Assembly (NCBI GenBank): GCA_026874595.1
Contig: JAPPUL010000069.1
Location: 680,001 to 744,000 of the forward strand
Source of the DNA: Sipunculus nudus
Lineage: Eukaryota > Annelida > Sipuncula > Golfingiida > Sipunculidae
Length of the DNA: 64,000 nt
Direction of reading: 5' to 3'
Each line of letters begins with the position of its first letter. Within the stretch, counting starts at the first letter, position 1. The position numbers and the translations under genes were made by a program. The notes beneath the pieces were generated by a model, which saw only the letters and a program-made list of their open reading frames with translations, searched no databases and had not been told where the DNA came from. Positions 53,660 to 63,594 of the stretch are shown here, piece by piece.

Positions 53660-54376
53660 ATGTCTAAACAAACTGCTCTCGTAACCGGTTCTGCTAAACG
53701 TATCGGCAAACAGATCGCTTTGGCGCTTGCTTCATGGGACTTTAATATTGCTTTACACTATAATTTATCCTATAAAGAAGTTATTGCTCTACAAAAAGAA
53801 ATCTCTAACTTTAACACCTCTTGTCATGTTTTTAATGCAGACCTCTCTAAGGAAAACGATTTAGCTTCTCTTATTACTACAGTTTATAACAAGTTTGGTG
53901 ACCTTAATCTACTCGTTAATAATGCTTCCGTTTTTGAACAAGCCCCTTTTGCTAAAACTTCCTTCGACAGCTTTAACAACAATTTCAACACTAACTTTAA
54001 AGCTCCTTTCTTCTTATCTAAAGATTTTGCCGCTATTGCTTCTAACGGCCATATCATAAATATTTTAGATGCTAAAATATCTTCCGTAAACTCTTTTTAT
54101 CCCGCTTATAACCTTTCTAAAATTACTTTATATCATTTTACTAAATTTATTGCTAAAGAACTTGCTCCTAATTTCCGCGTGAATGCCATCGCTCCAGGAT
54201 ATATCTTGCCTCCTACTACTAAAGATTTACAATATATCAAATCTCGACCATCCAAAATCCCACTAAAAATTCAAGCTTCTACTCAAAATATTACTTCTTC
54301 TCTTAAATTCTTACTCGATAACAACTTTATGACAGGACAAGTCATTTTTGTCGACGGAGGCGAAAACCTTTTATAA
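53660..54376 (+). CDS. Pteridine-reductase-like SDR (FolM type)
   Basis: Classical SDR of 238 residues. The cofactor loop TGSAKRIGKQIA with Arg at the third Gly position is the pteridine reductase/FolM mark. NNASVFEQAPF, YNLSK (catalytic Tyr and Lys) and VNAIAPGYILPP follow, ending FVDGG. Such enzymes reduce dihydromonapterin or dihydrofolate/dihydrobiopterin with NADPH. No folate gene adjoins it. No Shine-Dalgarno; composition T/C-rich like other + genes of its block. A generic 3-oxoacyl reductase is the alternative. Confidence 0.85.
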   Translation: MSKQTALVTGSAKRIGKQIALALASWDFNIALHYNLSYKEVIALQKEISNFNTSCHVFNADLSKENDLASLITTVYNKFGDLNLLVNNASVFEQAPFAKTSFDSFNNNFNTNFKAPFFLSKDFAAIASNGHIINILDAKISSVNSFYPAYNLSKITLYHFTKFIAKELAPNFRVNAIAPGYILPPTTKDLQYIKSRPSKIPLKIQASTQNITSSLKFLLDNNFMTGQVIFVDGGENLL

Positions 54377-54404
54377 ATACTCTCTAAATTAATTTTCTGT
54401 ATAT

Positions 54405-56303
54405 TTACTTGTTAAGACCATCTTTATCTTCTACCTCCTTTTCCACTATGTATTCAACATCTTCATATTCGCCTCCCCTGCGCCCTACACTGTCCCCTTC
54501 TGTCCCTTCTGTTCCCGTTATTAAATATTCTTTTAACTTTATACTATTTATCTTATTTACATCTGATAGCTCCAGCGTGCTCTTTAATAACCCCTGCAGC
54601 TTTTTACTCTTGTCAAGACTATCTTTTACCTTTATATATATCTTTTTACTTCTTTCAAGAACCTTATCTATGTTTTCTTTATAGTCTAACAGCCTACTCT
54701 GGTTGTCTAAAAACCACTTCCCTAGCTTGTCTTCATCCCCTCCTACCCCATCCTTTATTAAATTTATACTATTATTTAGCTTTATATTAAGGTCCTTTAT
54801 CTCTTCTGACACTTTGTCATAGAAACTTACCATCTCTTGTACTTGCTTATTCATATTTACATATCCCGCCTCATTTGAGTTGCTTAGCGAGGTTAACTGC
54901 TTGATCTTCTTTACACTCCCATCTAGTGTCCCTGATATGTTATTTACATTAGTCGCTGTTGAGACTGCCAGCTTCCTTATTTCCTCCGCTACCACTGCAA
55001 ACCCTTTTCCTGTTTGCCCTGCATGTGCTGCCTCTATTGCTGCATTCATCGCAAGTAAATTTGTCTTTACTGCTATGTCGTTTATCACACTCACCAAATC
55101 TTGCATCTTATAGGTGTCTTCATTAAGACTCTTTACTACTTCATCCGTTGTCTTTAATCGCTTCCCTCCTTCGCGTATAACCTCCTTCAACCTCTTTACT
55201 GTCTCTTCTCGCTCTTTTATGCCATATGTCAACTCTTCAAGCTCTTTATACGTTGCGTTTGTTATATTTTGTGATTCATTTAGAAAACCTATTCTCTCCC
55301 TTAAACCCTCTTGGACATCTAATAGCACCCCTTCTTCCATGTCTAGTTTCTCCTTTAGTATCTCCTCTACCTTATCAAGAGTCTTACTCTCCTCTTCTAC
55401 CACCAAAAGCGCTTTGTGTAATCTCGAAAGCTCCTCTACACTCTCTTTGTTTATCTCCCCTATTACTTCCCCTGTCTCCTTTATCGAACCCCCTAAATGT
55501 AATACCTTGCTTAGTAAGCCCCGTACCCTATACACAAACTCGTTTAGCATTACTACTGCTTCATCACTATCTCTACTCCTCATCCTTTCCCATTCACCCT
55601 CACCTTTATCTTCAGAAAAGGCTTTTATGTCTCGTCTTACAAAATCTAATAGCATTTGTCGGCCCGACTTTAGGGGTTGTATTACAAAGTATCTTAGGAA
55701 GATTAGCATTAGCAATATTATTACCGCCGACGCTAGCAATATGCTATCCTTTATCTCTTGGCTTTGCTCTGCTAACAAATCCGACGATATCTCTCCCGCT
55801 TGCTCCTTTTCTTCTTTTGCATCCGATTGCATTTGTAATAGCAAATTTACATACGCTTTGTTGAATTGTGTCGTTATTTGCAGAATCTCTTCTGTATACT
55901 TTCCTCTATATTCACCCTTGTACGCTTTAGCAAATATTTCACCATAGCTCGATAATAACTCCTCAAGCCGCTTTAATAGTATCTGGACCCTCTCCCCTCC
56001 GCTCCTTAGCTTAAGCCCTTGTAATAACACTCGCATGCTTACTACAGACTCCTGTAAACCCCTATACCCCTCCCTACTACCACCCCCCGGCTCGCCCGCA
56101 CGGAACAGCTTTACATGAAAATCATTATATTTCATACCAAGCTCAGCCTCCAAATTTATGCCATCTCCTTCCGATAGCTTCTCCTCTTCTTGTACCACAG
56201 TCTTAAGCTCTTCTAGTTTCTCACCTATATAATACCACAAGAATACTAGTACCAATATGTTCAAGATTATGTATAATACATAGTTTACGCTCCTTACCCG
56301 CAT
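54405..56303 (-). CDS. Methyl-accepting chemotaxis protein
   Basis: A 632-residue transmembrane chemoreceptor. An N-terminal helix (about 7-27), an extracytoplasmic helical sensor (about 28-200) and a second helix ([20 protein letters not shown], about 190-210) precede a long cytoplasmic coiled coil. The signalling tip [20 protein letters not shown] (about 430-450) is highly conserved. The ligand is not predictable. AAGGGC directly before the ATG resembles units of the 13-bp repeat just upstream. Part of a - strand run from the AEC permease. Confidence 0.92.
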   Translation of the reverse strand: MRVRSVNYVLYIILNILVLVFLWYYIGEKLEELKTVVQEEEKLSEGDGINLEAELGMKYNDFHVKLFRAGEPGGGSREGYRGLQESVVSMRVLLQGLKLRSGGERVQILLKRLEELLSSYGEIFAKAYKGEYRGKYTEEILQITTQFNKAYVNLLLQMQSDAKEEKEQAGEISSDLLAEQSQEIKDSILLASAVIILLMLIFLRYFVIQPLKSGRQMLLDFVRRDIKAFSEDKGEGEWERMRSRDSDEAVVMLNEFVYRVRGLLSKVLHLGGSIKETGEVIGEINKESVEELSRLHKALLVVEEESKTLDKVEEILKEKLDMEEGVLLDVQEGLRERIGFLNESQNITNATYKELEELTYGIKEREETVKRLKEVIREGGKRLKTTDEVVKSLNEDTYKMQDLVSVINDIAVKTNLLAMNAAIEAAHAGQTGKGFAVVAEEIRKLAVSTATNVNNISGTLDGSVKKIKQLTSLSNSNEAGYVNMNKQVQEMVSFYDKVSEEIKDLNIKLNNSINLIKDGVGGDEDKLGKWFLDNQSRLLDYKENIDKVLERSKKIYIKVKDSLDKSKKLQGLLKSTLELSDVNKINSIKLKEYLITGTEGTEGDSVGRRGGEYEDVEYIVEKEVEDKDGLNK

Positions 56304-56371
56304 TGCCCTTTTCCCCTTTCTTTATTGTTTCTTCTACTTCTTGCTCTACTTCTTGCTCTCATTATTTATCT

Positions 56372-56469
56372 TCTATATTCCCTTTCTATATTCCCTTTCT
56401 ATATTGCCCTTCTATATTGCCTTTCTATATTCCCTTTCTATATTGCCCTTCTATATTGCCCTTCTATAG
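56372..56469. repeat. 13-bp tandem repeat, 7 copies, between NapF-like and MCP genes
   Basis: Units TCTATATTCCCTT / TCTATATTGCCCT with a few changes. On the - strand they read AAGGGAATATAGA or AGGGCAATATAGA, each with a Shine-Dalgarno-like AGGG/AAGG core. The first copies overlap the stop codon of the upstream gene (56464-56466), and 13 bp shifts the frame. Confidence 0.9.
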
Positions 56470-57015
56470 CTCTATTTCTATTGCTTCATACTCACACGCT
56501 TTTATACACCTTAAACACCCCGTGCACGCACTAGTATCTATTCTCCCCTTATATCCACCATAAAATAATATCGCCTTCTCATCGCATGCCTTTCCGCATT
56601 CCGTACAACCTTCCCCCTCCTGCCAGGACAAGCATAAACCTTCGTTTATCTTTACACCTACTTCTATTCGGCTCGCCCCTCCTTCTTCCAATACCCCATA
56701 GCTACACGCTCTTACACACTCTTTGCAAAATGTACAGTGCCCCAGCCTCGCATCTATATAAGGTATACCATATTTATTTATTACTATTATTCGCTCCTCA
56801 CATGCCTTTGCACAATAGCCTTCGCACCTTATACACTTTATGAACTTCTCTTTCTCTATATTGTACGGGGGCCTTATCTGTTTGCCGCCTCCGCTTGCAA
56901 ATAAGACCCCTTTCAACGATTTGAAAAAGTCTCGACGACCAACTACTTCAACTTCAACCCCTGCTACATCTCCTCCTGCACCCCCTCCTGCACCCCCTCT
57001 TTGTACGCCTTTCAT
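56464..57015 (-). CDS. NapF-like polyferredoxin
   Basis: A 183-residue protein with four Cys clusters: CIRCEGYCAKAC, CTFCKECVRAC, CLSWQEGEGCTECGKAC and CTGCLRCIKAC, predicted to bind up to four [4Fe-4S] clusters as in NapF/ferredoxin-type proteins. The N-terminus is Gly-rich, then VGRRDFFKSLKG, a twin-arginine-like motif as in NapF, which usually stays in the cytoplasm. No nap genes adjoin it. It ends in a 13-bp repeat. The spiro-SPASM gene lies 26 bases upstream on the same strand, suggesting electron supply to that radical SAM enzyme. Confidence 0.87.
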   Translation of the reverse strand: MKGVQRGGAGGGAGGDVAGVEVEVVGRRDFFKSLKGVLFASGGGKQIRPPYNIEKEKFIKCIRCEGYCAKACEERIIVINKYGIPYIDARLGHCTFCKECVRACSYGVLEEGGASRIEVGVKINEGLCLSWQEGEGCTECGKACDEKAILFYGGYKGRIDTSACTGCLRCIKACEYEAIEIEL

Positions 57016-57041
57016 CTTACAGTTACCTATTTCTTATATTA

Positions 57042-58577
57042 TCAAAAATTATATGTATACCATTCATCGCAACCTTCGCAGAATTTATCAATCTCTCCTT
57101 TATGATCTCGCTCATAGACTTCGTCTTGTCTCCTCCATATCTCCTCTATATCTTCCTCAAATACATTGCCATAGCTCTTTTCCCCATTTATATCCTGTTT
57201 GCAGAAACTTACTCGACCATCGCTTAATACTATCATATCTCGCTTTAAATGCCAACAGCCAAACCTCTTTAAGGGACTAAGCTCAACCCCCGCTCTGCCT
57301 TCTAGCTCTCCTCTATAATTATTGTGCTTTTGAAGAATTATCCTTTCCTTATATGCTGACCATTTCTTATAGTAATTATCAAGTTCATCACTATTCTCCT
57401 TCATTCGCAGCATTTGGATATAGCTTCCCTTTGGTCCTCGCTCAAGTAAATAATATGCTGCCTTTTCAAGCTCTTCTAAGTCTATCCCTCCTTCGCGTAA
57501 CTCCTTATATCTCTCCTTTGTCATACTATCTAAAGATAGCAATATATATAATCTGCCCTCCCCTTTGTCAAGCTCTCGTAACTTGTCTATACCTTCATAG
57601 CTTAATTTACCCCCATGAGTCTCTATTATTAGCTTTATACCTTCTTTCTTTAGAGTCTCTTCTATTAGCTCATATATCCTTTCATGCAAAAATGGTTCCC
57701 CCATATAACTAAAACTTATATATACTTCCCCTGTATAGCTATATAACTTTTCTAAAAACTCCAGATACTTTTCCTTCTCCATATCCTTTATTTCACGATT
57801 CAGTAAATGGGTCCTCGGACAAATTACACACTCACAATCACATCTGTTTGTTAGCTCTATCTCTACGTACGATGGAACGCTACGCATAAATATTGGACGC
57901 TCTTTTACCAAATGTTCTATGCTCTTTATTCCTACTTCAATCCCTTCCTCGCTTAGCTCCGCTATGCACCCTTTTACTGCTTTATAATTTCTACGATTGT
58001 TTACTATTAGTTCAAGACGCTCTACACGAAAATCATATTCACATACCAAAACTTCTACATCATAGCGGTTTATATCTTCGTTAATTAGCTCCTCTATACT
58101 AATCCTACTATAGCTTTGCATACTCTCTCGTTGCTCTTCCTCCTTTAACAGCTTCTTTAGTAATTCATGACTCAATACCTCCCCGCATAGCCCTAAAGGA
58201 TAATTCTCACTAAAGCTATATTCTGCATGCTCTGCTTCATGTAGTTTTAGAAGCTTTAATTGCTCCTTACAATCACTTAGTGGACTGTCTGTATATTGGA
58301 TTAATATGCTTTCATAACCTTCTAGCTTTTCTACCAACAGTTTTAGAATATCTACTGTATAGCCTTCCCCTACATCCCACGTCCTTTCCTCCTCTGCCAA
58401 ATTCTCATACTCGCTTCTGCCCCGTTCCTTTTTGCCATATATATGAAATATCTCTATTCCCAAAATCCCTTGCACACTTTCTAATACATAATCTAAGCTA
58501 TTTCTACCCTCAGCATCTAATCCTTTTGTTGCATACTCCGTATTTAGTATAGATATTAGTACGACTGCCCTTTTCAA
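57042..58577 (-). CDS. Radical SAM protein with spiro-SPASM layout
   Basis: A 511-residue protein. The N-terminal 215 residues have a nucleotidyltransferase-like character (VVLISILNTEYATK; LKLLVEKLEGYESILIQYTDSPL). The radical SAM core starts with CDCECVICPR, giving the CxxxCxxC [4Fe-4S] motif, preceded by SYVEIELTNRC. The C-terminal SPASM region has FGCWHLKRDMIVLSDG, VSFCKQD and DKFCEGCDEW. This combination matches the spirochaete-associated spiro-SPASM family (TIGR04321). Substrate unknown. The start is TTG 58577; ATG is absent nearby and AAGGA/AGGAG lies upstream. Confidence 0.88.
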   Translation of the reverse strand: MKRAVVLISILNTEYATKGLDAEGRNSLDYVLESVQGILGIEIFHIYGKKERGRSEYENLAEEERTWDVGEGYTVDILKLLVEKLEGYESILIQYTDSPLSDCKEQLKLLKLHEAEHAEYSFSENYPLGLCGEVLSHELLKKLLKEEEQRESMQSYSRISIEELINEDINRYDVEVLVCEYDFRVERLELIVNNRRNYKAVKGCIAELSEEGIEVGIKSIEHLVKERPIFMRSVPSYVEIELTNRCDCECVICPRTHLLNREIKDMEKEKYLEFLEKLYSYTGEVYISFSYMGEPFLHERIYELIEETLKKEGIKLIIETHGGKLSYEGIDKLRELDKGEGRLYILLSLDSMTKERYKELREGGIDLEELEKAAYYLLERGPKGSYIQMLRMKENSDELDNYYKKWSAYKERIILQKHNNYRGELEGRAGVELSPLKRFGCWHLKRDMIVLSDGRVSFCKQDINGEKSYGNVFEEDIEEIWRRQDEVYERDHKGEIDKFCEGCDEWYTYNF

Positions 58578-58634
58578 TAACTCCTATCCTTCCTTATATT
58601 TTATTTAAAGTTAATCTACTAAAAAAAACAAACT

Positions 58635-59621
58635 TCACAACAATGTCTTATAACTCCATATTCCAAACAGCCCAAGCAAAAATAACATAATTATATAAAC
58701 AAATGTACTCAGGACTGTTGTCGTTAGTATTATATTCAAGGTTAACTCTTTATCTGCATCCATCTCAGCTGCTATTACATAGCTTAATATAGCTGTTGGA
58801 GAGGCCAAAAAGATCATTGTTGCAACAAAATCGTTGTTCCCTGCTTTAAATAATACTAGAAATATCGCTCCCAGAAAGGGAGATAACACTAGCTTATATA
58901 TTGTCGGGATTATTGTATCTCTTATCAATCGAAAACTTGCTGCTATATCTAATTGTCCTCCTATTACTAGTAACGCTATTGGCAAGGGTATCTGTTTTAA
59001 GATTTCTAGTGTTAAATCTAATACCGGTAAGGTCTCAGGTCGCACAAACGATAATAATACGCCTATTACTGCTGCTAATGTTAGGGAATTTGTAAATATC
59101 CCTTTTAATATATAACCAACTACTTTTTTAAAATCTAATGCTTGTTCCGAGCTTGCTGCTCGTTTTGCATAGATTAAGAAAATTACTGACAATATGTTAT
59201 ATGATGGTGCTCCTACCGCTAGCAACAACGAGGCATAATACATCCCATCATCTCCAAGCGCACTTAAGATTAAGGGGATACCTATAAAGGCCATGTTCCC
59301 TCGCAGCGAACTCATCGCCCAAACCCCTCGCCTTTCCGGTAACTCATTTCTTACATGTGCACTAATATATCCTATTAACCCCATTAGTAACGATACAAGC
59401 GCTAGCACCATAGGACCTTTTAGCTCTACAAAACTACTTATGCTTGTTTTAGATACTTCATCTACTATTAAGGCGGGCAGTCCTATATAATACACTAACT
59501 TTGACATGTTATCAAGACCTTCGTCCGTTACCCACCCGTGCCTGCGTATTATATAGCCTGTTGCTATTATTATCACCACTGGCACTATCACTATTAACGT
59601 TGATAGCCCTATCTCTAACAT
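58635..59621 (-). CDS. AEC-family permease (auxin efflux carrier type)
   Basis: Membrane protein of 328 residues with about ten hydrophobic segments in the 5+5 pattern of the AEC family. Landmarks: IIRRHGWVTDEGLDNMSKLVYYIGLPALIV near the N-terminus, MSSLRGNMAFIGIPL, LVIGGQLD in the middle, and PTAILSYVIAAEMDAD near the end. Bacterial AEC proteins export or import organic acids such as malate or malonate. It heads a - strand run with the spiro-SPASM gene. Confidence 0.9.
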   Translation of the reverse strand: MLEIGLSTLIVIVPVVIIIATGYIIRRHGWVTDEGLDNMSKLVYYIGLPALIVDEVSKTSISSFVELKGPMVLALVSLLMGLIGYISAHVRNELPERRGVWAMSSLRGNMAFIGIPLILSALGDDGMYYASLLLAVGAPSYNILSVIFLIYAKRAASSEQALDFKKVVGYILKGIFTNSLTLAAVIGVLLSFVRPETLPVLDLTLEILKQIPLPIALLVIGGQLDIAASFRLIRDTIIPTIYKLVLSPFLGAIFLVLFKAGNNDFVATMIFLASPTAILSYVIAAEMDADKELTLNIILTTTVLSTFVYIIMLFLLGLFGIWSYKTLL

Positions 59622-59882
59622 TTAGACAATCCTTCCTCTCCTGCTCTTTTTTGCCCTATATTTAATACTGTCTCCTTAATCGTTTTCCCTCTCTTTTATC
59701 TTATAATTATCATACAAATCTAGCCTCTTCCTTTTCTATTGTCAACTTTATACCTTCTACTATTTTACTTCAAATTAATATCTTATCGCATACTCTTTCT
59801 TGTCTCTAATCCCTTAAATAGAAACATTTTATCACGGAACCTTTATATAGACTTTGTTTTGTTTTTTTATTTCCTTTAAGTT

Positions 59883-61151
59883 ATGTCTTTTAAGATACAT
59901 ATTATTTTTACAAATATTTTAGCGGCTTTAACTTATATTCCTAAGATGCTTTTTACCCTCCCTAATGTTTATAAGCATACTTATGTCGCTTTTTTCGCAA
60001 GTAAAGGGCCTCTTCTCATTATACTCTTCGCTAACAGCCTTATTCTCGCTTCTTATCTTGACCAACACTCTCAATACCTCTCTCTCAATTTCTATATAAC
60101 TTCTTATGCTTCTATTTGTTTACAGCTTTTTATATTCTATAATATTTATATCTATAAGACTTTTGGGATCGACTCTTATGCCTTTAAACTTTCCGCTTTC
60201 CTTTTAAATGTTATCTTAATCCTTTTCTCTTCTACCATTATTTATACTACTCAATCTCCAAACACCGGCTGGTGGCTTATTCAATTCCTCTTTATCTTCA
60301 TAATCACTCAGCTTAATTCTTTCCACCTTAATTTACTACTAATCGTTACTCTTGCCCCTTCTATAATCTCTACAGTATACATTCTTCAACAACTCCCTTA
60401 CTCCATCTACTTTATCTCTTATGGCTATGGTATTAGTATTGTTTCTGCCTTCTTATATTACTATCAAGCCAAGCTTAAGCAAAGTGAAGATTCTATTCAA
60501 CAGCAGAATATTCACCTAATCAAAGAAATTAATCAACTGGCTCTCCTTAAAGAAAAAGAACGTATCGCTCGGGACTTGCATGACTCTTTAGGTGCTTCGC
60601 TTACTGCTAATGTCATCTATTCTCAGATCGCTTGCGATGACACAAATTCTGACTCTCAAAAAAAGACTGATGCCCTTTACAAAATACAAGACTTCTCGCG
60701 TGAGGCTCTTATTCAAATGAGACACGTTGTTAACGAAATTGCCGACCACGATAATATTCAATTAAACGATTTCGTTTCTTATCTCCAAAATAAATTAACT
60801 CATTTTCTAAGTATACGAGAGCTTAATCTTATTTTTGAGTTTAATTCTAAAGATAAAATTAATGCCTTAAGTCCTTCTATCAAATTTAAGCTCAATAAAA
60901 TTATTACTGAATGGTTTAATAACATTATTAAACATTCCAACGCCTCTAAAGCATCACTTGCACTTAATCTCTTTGACAACTATATTGTTTTAGACATTAA
61001 AGATAATGGTATGGGGTTTGATAAAAAGACATTTGTAAAAGGCAATGGTATGCACAATATCGAGTTTAGAGCTCAAGAAATGAATGCTAAGCTTAATATC
61101 AATACTTCAAAAAACGGTACCTCTTTATATCTTAATTGTCCGATCTTTTAG
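59883..61151 (+). CDS. Sensor histidine kinase (HisKA_3 / NarX-DesK type)
   Basis: A 422-residue kinase with six hydrophobic segments (about 8-195), a short coiled coil, then the HisKA_3 dimerisation motif ERIARDLHDSLGASL with H233 as phosphorylation site. The ATPase domain has EWFNNIIKHSNA (N box), DNGMGFD (G1) and GNGMHNIEFRAQ (G2). The membrane sensor resembles DesK/ComP-like input, with unknown signal. No LuxR-type response regulator is adjacent. No Shine-Dalgarno apart from AAG; T/C-rich codons. Confidence 0.9.
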   Translation: MSFKIHIIFTNILAALTYIPKMLFTLPNVYKHTYVAFFASKGPLLIILFANSLILASYLDQHSQYLSLNFYITSYASICLQLFIFYNIYIYKTFGIDSYAFKLSAFLLNVILILFSSTIIYTTQSPNTGWWLIQFLFIFIITQLNSFHLNLLLIVTLAPSIISTVYILQQLPYSIYFISYGYGISIVSAFLYYYQAKLKQSEDSIQQQNIHLIKEINQLALLKEKERIARDLHDSLGASLTANVIYSQIACDDTNSDSQKKTDALYKIQDFSREALIQMRHVVNEIADHDNIQLNDFVSYLQNKLTHFLSIRELNLIFEFNSKDKINALSPSIKFKLNKIITEWFNNIIKHSNASKASLALNLFDNYIVLDIKDNGMGFDKKTFVKGNGMHNIEFRAQEMNAKLNINTSKNGTSLYLNCPIF

Positions 61152-61176
61152 AGCTTAGAAAACTCTTTGACAAATA

Positions 61177-62013
61177 CTAGCTTGAGCGACTTCGTATTAT
61201 ATCTAGATATTCTGATAGCTCCTCCTCCGACTTTATCCCAAAATAGTATAATACTTTGTCTTCTATTCTAAGCATTATATCCGCTGTCACCTTCGGATAG
61301 TAGCTTAATATATTTCCTAAATACACGCTATATACGATATCCTTCTCATCTACTCCTGCAAATAACGGGTTGTGATGATAATCTATTGCTGCTATCAAGG
61401 GCTTTGGAAACCCCCATTTCTCCGTAATCTTTGCTCCTATCTCGGCATGTGTTAAGCCGATTGCAAGACGTTCAAGCTCCCATGTGTCTACTCCTCGTGT
61501 CTCGCTTAGCAAATCTATTCTATCCATCACTCCAGGTATTATATTCAAAAATATTAGTTTGCCAATGTCGTGCAGTAACCCTGCTGTATAAGCTACTTCC
61601 TTACTACATTCACTGTTATGTAGTTTTAGTATCTCTTTTGCGTATTTTGCGCACTTGTTTGAATGATGGCTTATACTTTCCATCGAACCATAAAATTTGT
61701 CTATTATACTAAGTCCTGCTATCCTCATCAATACCATCGATAACTCGCGGGTCCCGATTATCGTTATCGCCCGCTCTATCGTTGCTACTCGACTACGTGT
61801 TTTATAATGTGCTGAGTTGGCCACCTTTAATACATCAAACATTAAAGCCGGATCTCGGCGGATTATATCTCCTATCGCTTTTACATCTGCATTCCGATCC
61901 TTTACTAATTCTGATACTTGCTCTATATTGTCTGGTAAGGATGGTATTTGATCTATCTCTTGTTCTATCTTGTGAATTAGTAACTGCTTCTTATGCACTT
62001 TTTGTTCATTCAT
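61177..62013 (-). CDS. HDOD-domain protein
   Basis: A 278-residue HDOD protein. Early motif IEQEIDQIPSLPDNIEQV and DIIRRDPALMFDVLKVANSAHYK are typical. The HD-type pair in AYTAGLLHDIGKLIFL is retained, which many HDOD proteins lack, so phosphodiesterase-like activity remains possible. GLTHAEIGAKITEKWGFP follows. HDOD proteins take part in signalling, often with c-di-GMP or chemotaxis. GAGGGG stands before the ATG. Confidence 0.88.
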   Translation of the reverse strand: MNEQKVHKKQLLIHKIEQEIDQIPSLPDNIEQVSELVKDRNADVKAIGDIIRRDPALMFDVLKVANSAHYKTRSRVATIERAITIIGTRELSMVLMRIAGLSIIDKFYGSMESISHHSNKCAKYAKEILKLHNSECSKEVAYTAGLLHDIGKLIFLNIIPGVMDRIDLLSETRGVDTWELERLAIGLTHAEIGAKITEKWGFPKPLIAAIDYHHNPLFAGVDEKDIVYSVYLGNILSYYPKVTADIMLRIEDKVLYYFGIKSEEELSEYLDIIRSRSS

Positions 62014-62127
62014 ATTGTTCCCCTCTCCTTCTATATATGAACAGCCAGATTACATAAATCATACACTTTATTTTATACCCGCTTTGTTACTTTGTCTTTT
62101 CCATACTGTTTTTTTTACATATCTTGC

Positions 62128-62715
62128 TCAAGGATTTAATGTTAGTACTTCGTCTAATTCTACCTCCGATAACTTCTTATCCGCATACAAATTTATTCCA
62201 ACTACTCGCACTATCCTTTCCTTTGTTGATTCTTGCCTGTAGATTATTACTCGCTCCTCTCCTTGCGTATATAATAACTCCTGCTTATTATCCCAAAATA
62301 TTCTCTCCGTCTCAAGCCGTATCTCTCCATCTCGTATCACTACCACATTGCCCCATGCTTCTAAATCAAGACTATCATAATTTACTTTCGCTTTGTCTGA
62401 CGTCAATTCCGTGTATATTACCCCTTCCTTTTCCCGACTTATGTATAAGGTCCTTAAATTGTCTAGCCATATCTCGCGGGAACGCTTAAATAATGTCTTC
62501 CTATTCCCCACTATTATTGTTGTTAGACGATTTTCACTGTCATATGCAAATACTTTTGTCTCCTTTGCTTGCACTGATGGCACTATCACCGTGTCCCTTA
62601 GATGTTCTATATCATCTAGTTCCTCATCACTACAACTCAAAATATTAAATGCTAGTATCAATATAAGCAATAGCTTTATTTGTCTCAATACTTTTGTCCT
62701 CTGAACTAAATACAT
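62128..62715 (-). CDS. lptC: LptC-like LPS export lipoprotein
   Basis: A 195-residue protein with a signal peptide ending in FNILSC (a relaxed lipobox) and an LptC/OstA-like beta domain: FAYDSENRLTTIIVGNRKT, YTELTSDKAKVNYDSLDLEAWGNVVV and TERIFWDNKQELLYTQG. LptC links the inner-membrane LptBFG complex to LptA. ATG 62715 lies 12 nt after the preceding stop; TTG 62688, with GAGG 9 nt upstream, is an alternative start giving a shorter signal. No lptA or lptB is in the window. Confidence 0.8.
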   Translation of the reverse strand: MYLVQRTKVLRQIKLLLILILAFNILSCSDEELDDIEHLRDTVIVPSVQAKETKVFAYDSENRLTTIIVGNRKTLFKRSREIWLDNLRTLYISREKEGVIYTELTSDKAKVNYDSLDLEAWGNVVVIRDGEIRLETERIFWDNKQELLYTQGEERVIIYRQESTKERIVRVVGINLYADKKLSEVELDEVLTLNP

Positions 62716-62727
62716 CCCCTAATACTT

Positions 62728-63489
62728 TTACCCATTCTCTGCTATATATTCATACGCTTTGTATAAATTTTCGTATAAACCTACGTCTAATACGTAATCT
62801 TTATCATGTGTATACCCCTTTATAACCCCTCCTTCCTTCACTATGTCTAGATATAACTCTATTATCGAATATTTTGTTAGGCCCCTGCTCTCCATATAAC
62901 TAAATATCTCCTCACTAACCACTTGTATGCCACTAAACCTTTTCCTACAACGCCAATCCCCTAATACTTCCATATCCTCATAGCCCCTTTGCCAACCCAT
63001 AAGCTCCTCGCCCTCACTAAATAATAAACCTCGTTCTATATCCTCACCAGCCTGCACGGCTAGCGTTGCTATCCTTCCGTCTTCTTTCACCCCCGCTTTA
63101 TGTGCACTCAGAAGCTTTGCTAAGTCTATATTACTTACTATGTCTGCGTTGTATAATAATATATGCCGCCCCCCCTCCCCTTCGTAACTTACACTTTGTA
63201 AGCTCGCTTTTGCCTTATAAAGACCGCCTCCTGTATCCAAAAGCTTTTCTCCTTCGTCCGATATCAATAGCTCTATACCAAAATTACTCCTTTTTACAAA
63301 ATCTATAATCTGTTGGGCGCAATAATGCACATTTATAACAACATGTTTAATACCATCTCCTTTTAACTTCATTATGTCATACTCCAATAAGCGTAACCCC
63401 TCACGCAGGTATATTAGCGCTTTTGGCTTATTCTTCGTTATCGGCCAAAGCCTCCTTCCATAACCTGCTGCGTATATCAGCGCTTGCAA
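62728..63489 (-). CDS. Sugar-phosphate nucleotidyltransferase (MurU-like)
   Basis: A 253-residue NTP transferase. The start MQALIYAAGYGRRLWPITKNKPKAL (shown in part) carries the G-x-G-x-R-x11-P-K signature. Next, VVINVHYCAQQI, SDEGEKLLDTGGGL and LLYNADIV (metal-binding Asp) match MurNAc-1-phosphate uridylyltransferase and mannose-1-phosphate guanylyltransferase types; the lack of a C-terminal acyltransferase domain favours MurU-like. The start codon is TTG. lptC follows 12 bases on. Confidence 0.86.
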   Translation of the reverse strand: MQALIYAAGYGRRLWPITKNKPKALIYLREGLRLLEYDIMKLKGDGIKHVVINVHYCAQQIIDFVKRSNFGIELLISDEGEKLLDTGGGLYKAKASLQSVSYEGEGGRHILLYNADIVSNIDLAKLLSAHKAGVKEDGRIATLAVQAGEDIERGLLFSEGEELMGWQRGYEDMEVLGDWRCRKRFSGIQVVSEEIFSYMESRGLTKYSIIELYLDIVKEGGVIKGYTHDKDYVLDVGLYENLYKAYEYIAENG

Positions 63490-63594
63490 TTACCTATTTT
63501 ATCTCCTTTTTTTCCATCCTTAGATTTACTTTAGCTACTTTAACTCTCTTTTATAGTATATTTTATAACACCTTTTTTTATGGAGATCGTTATT

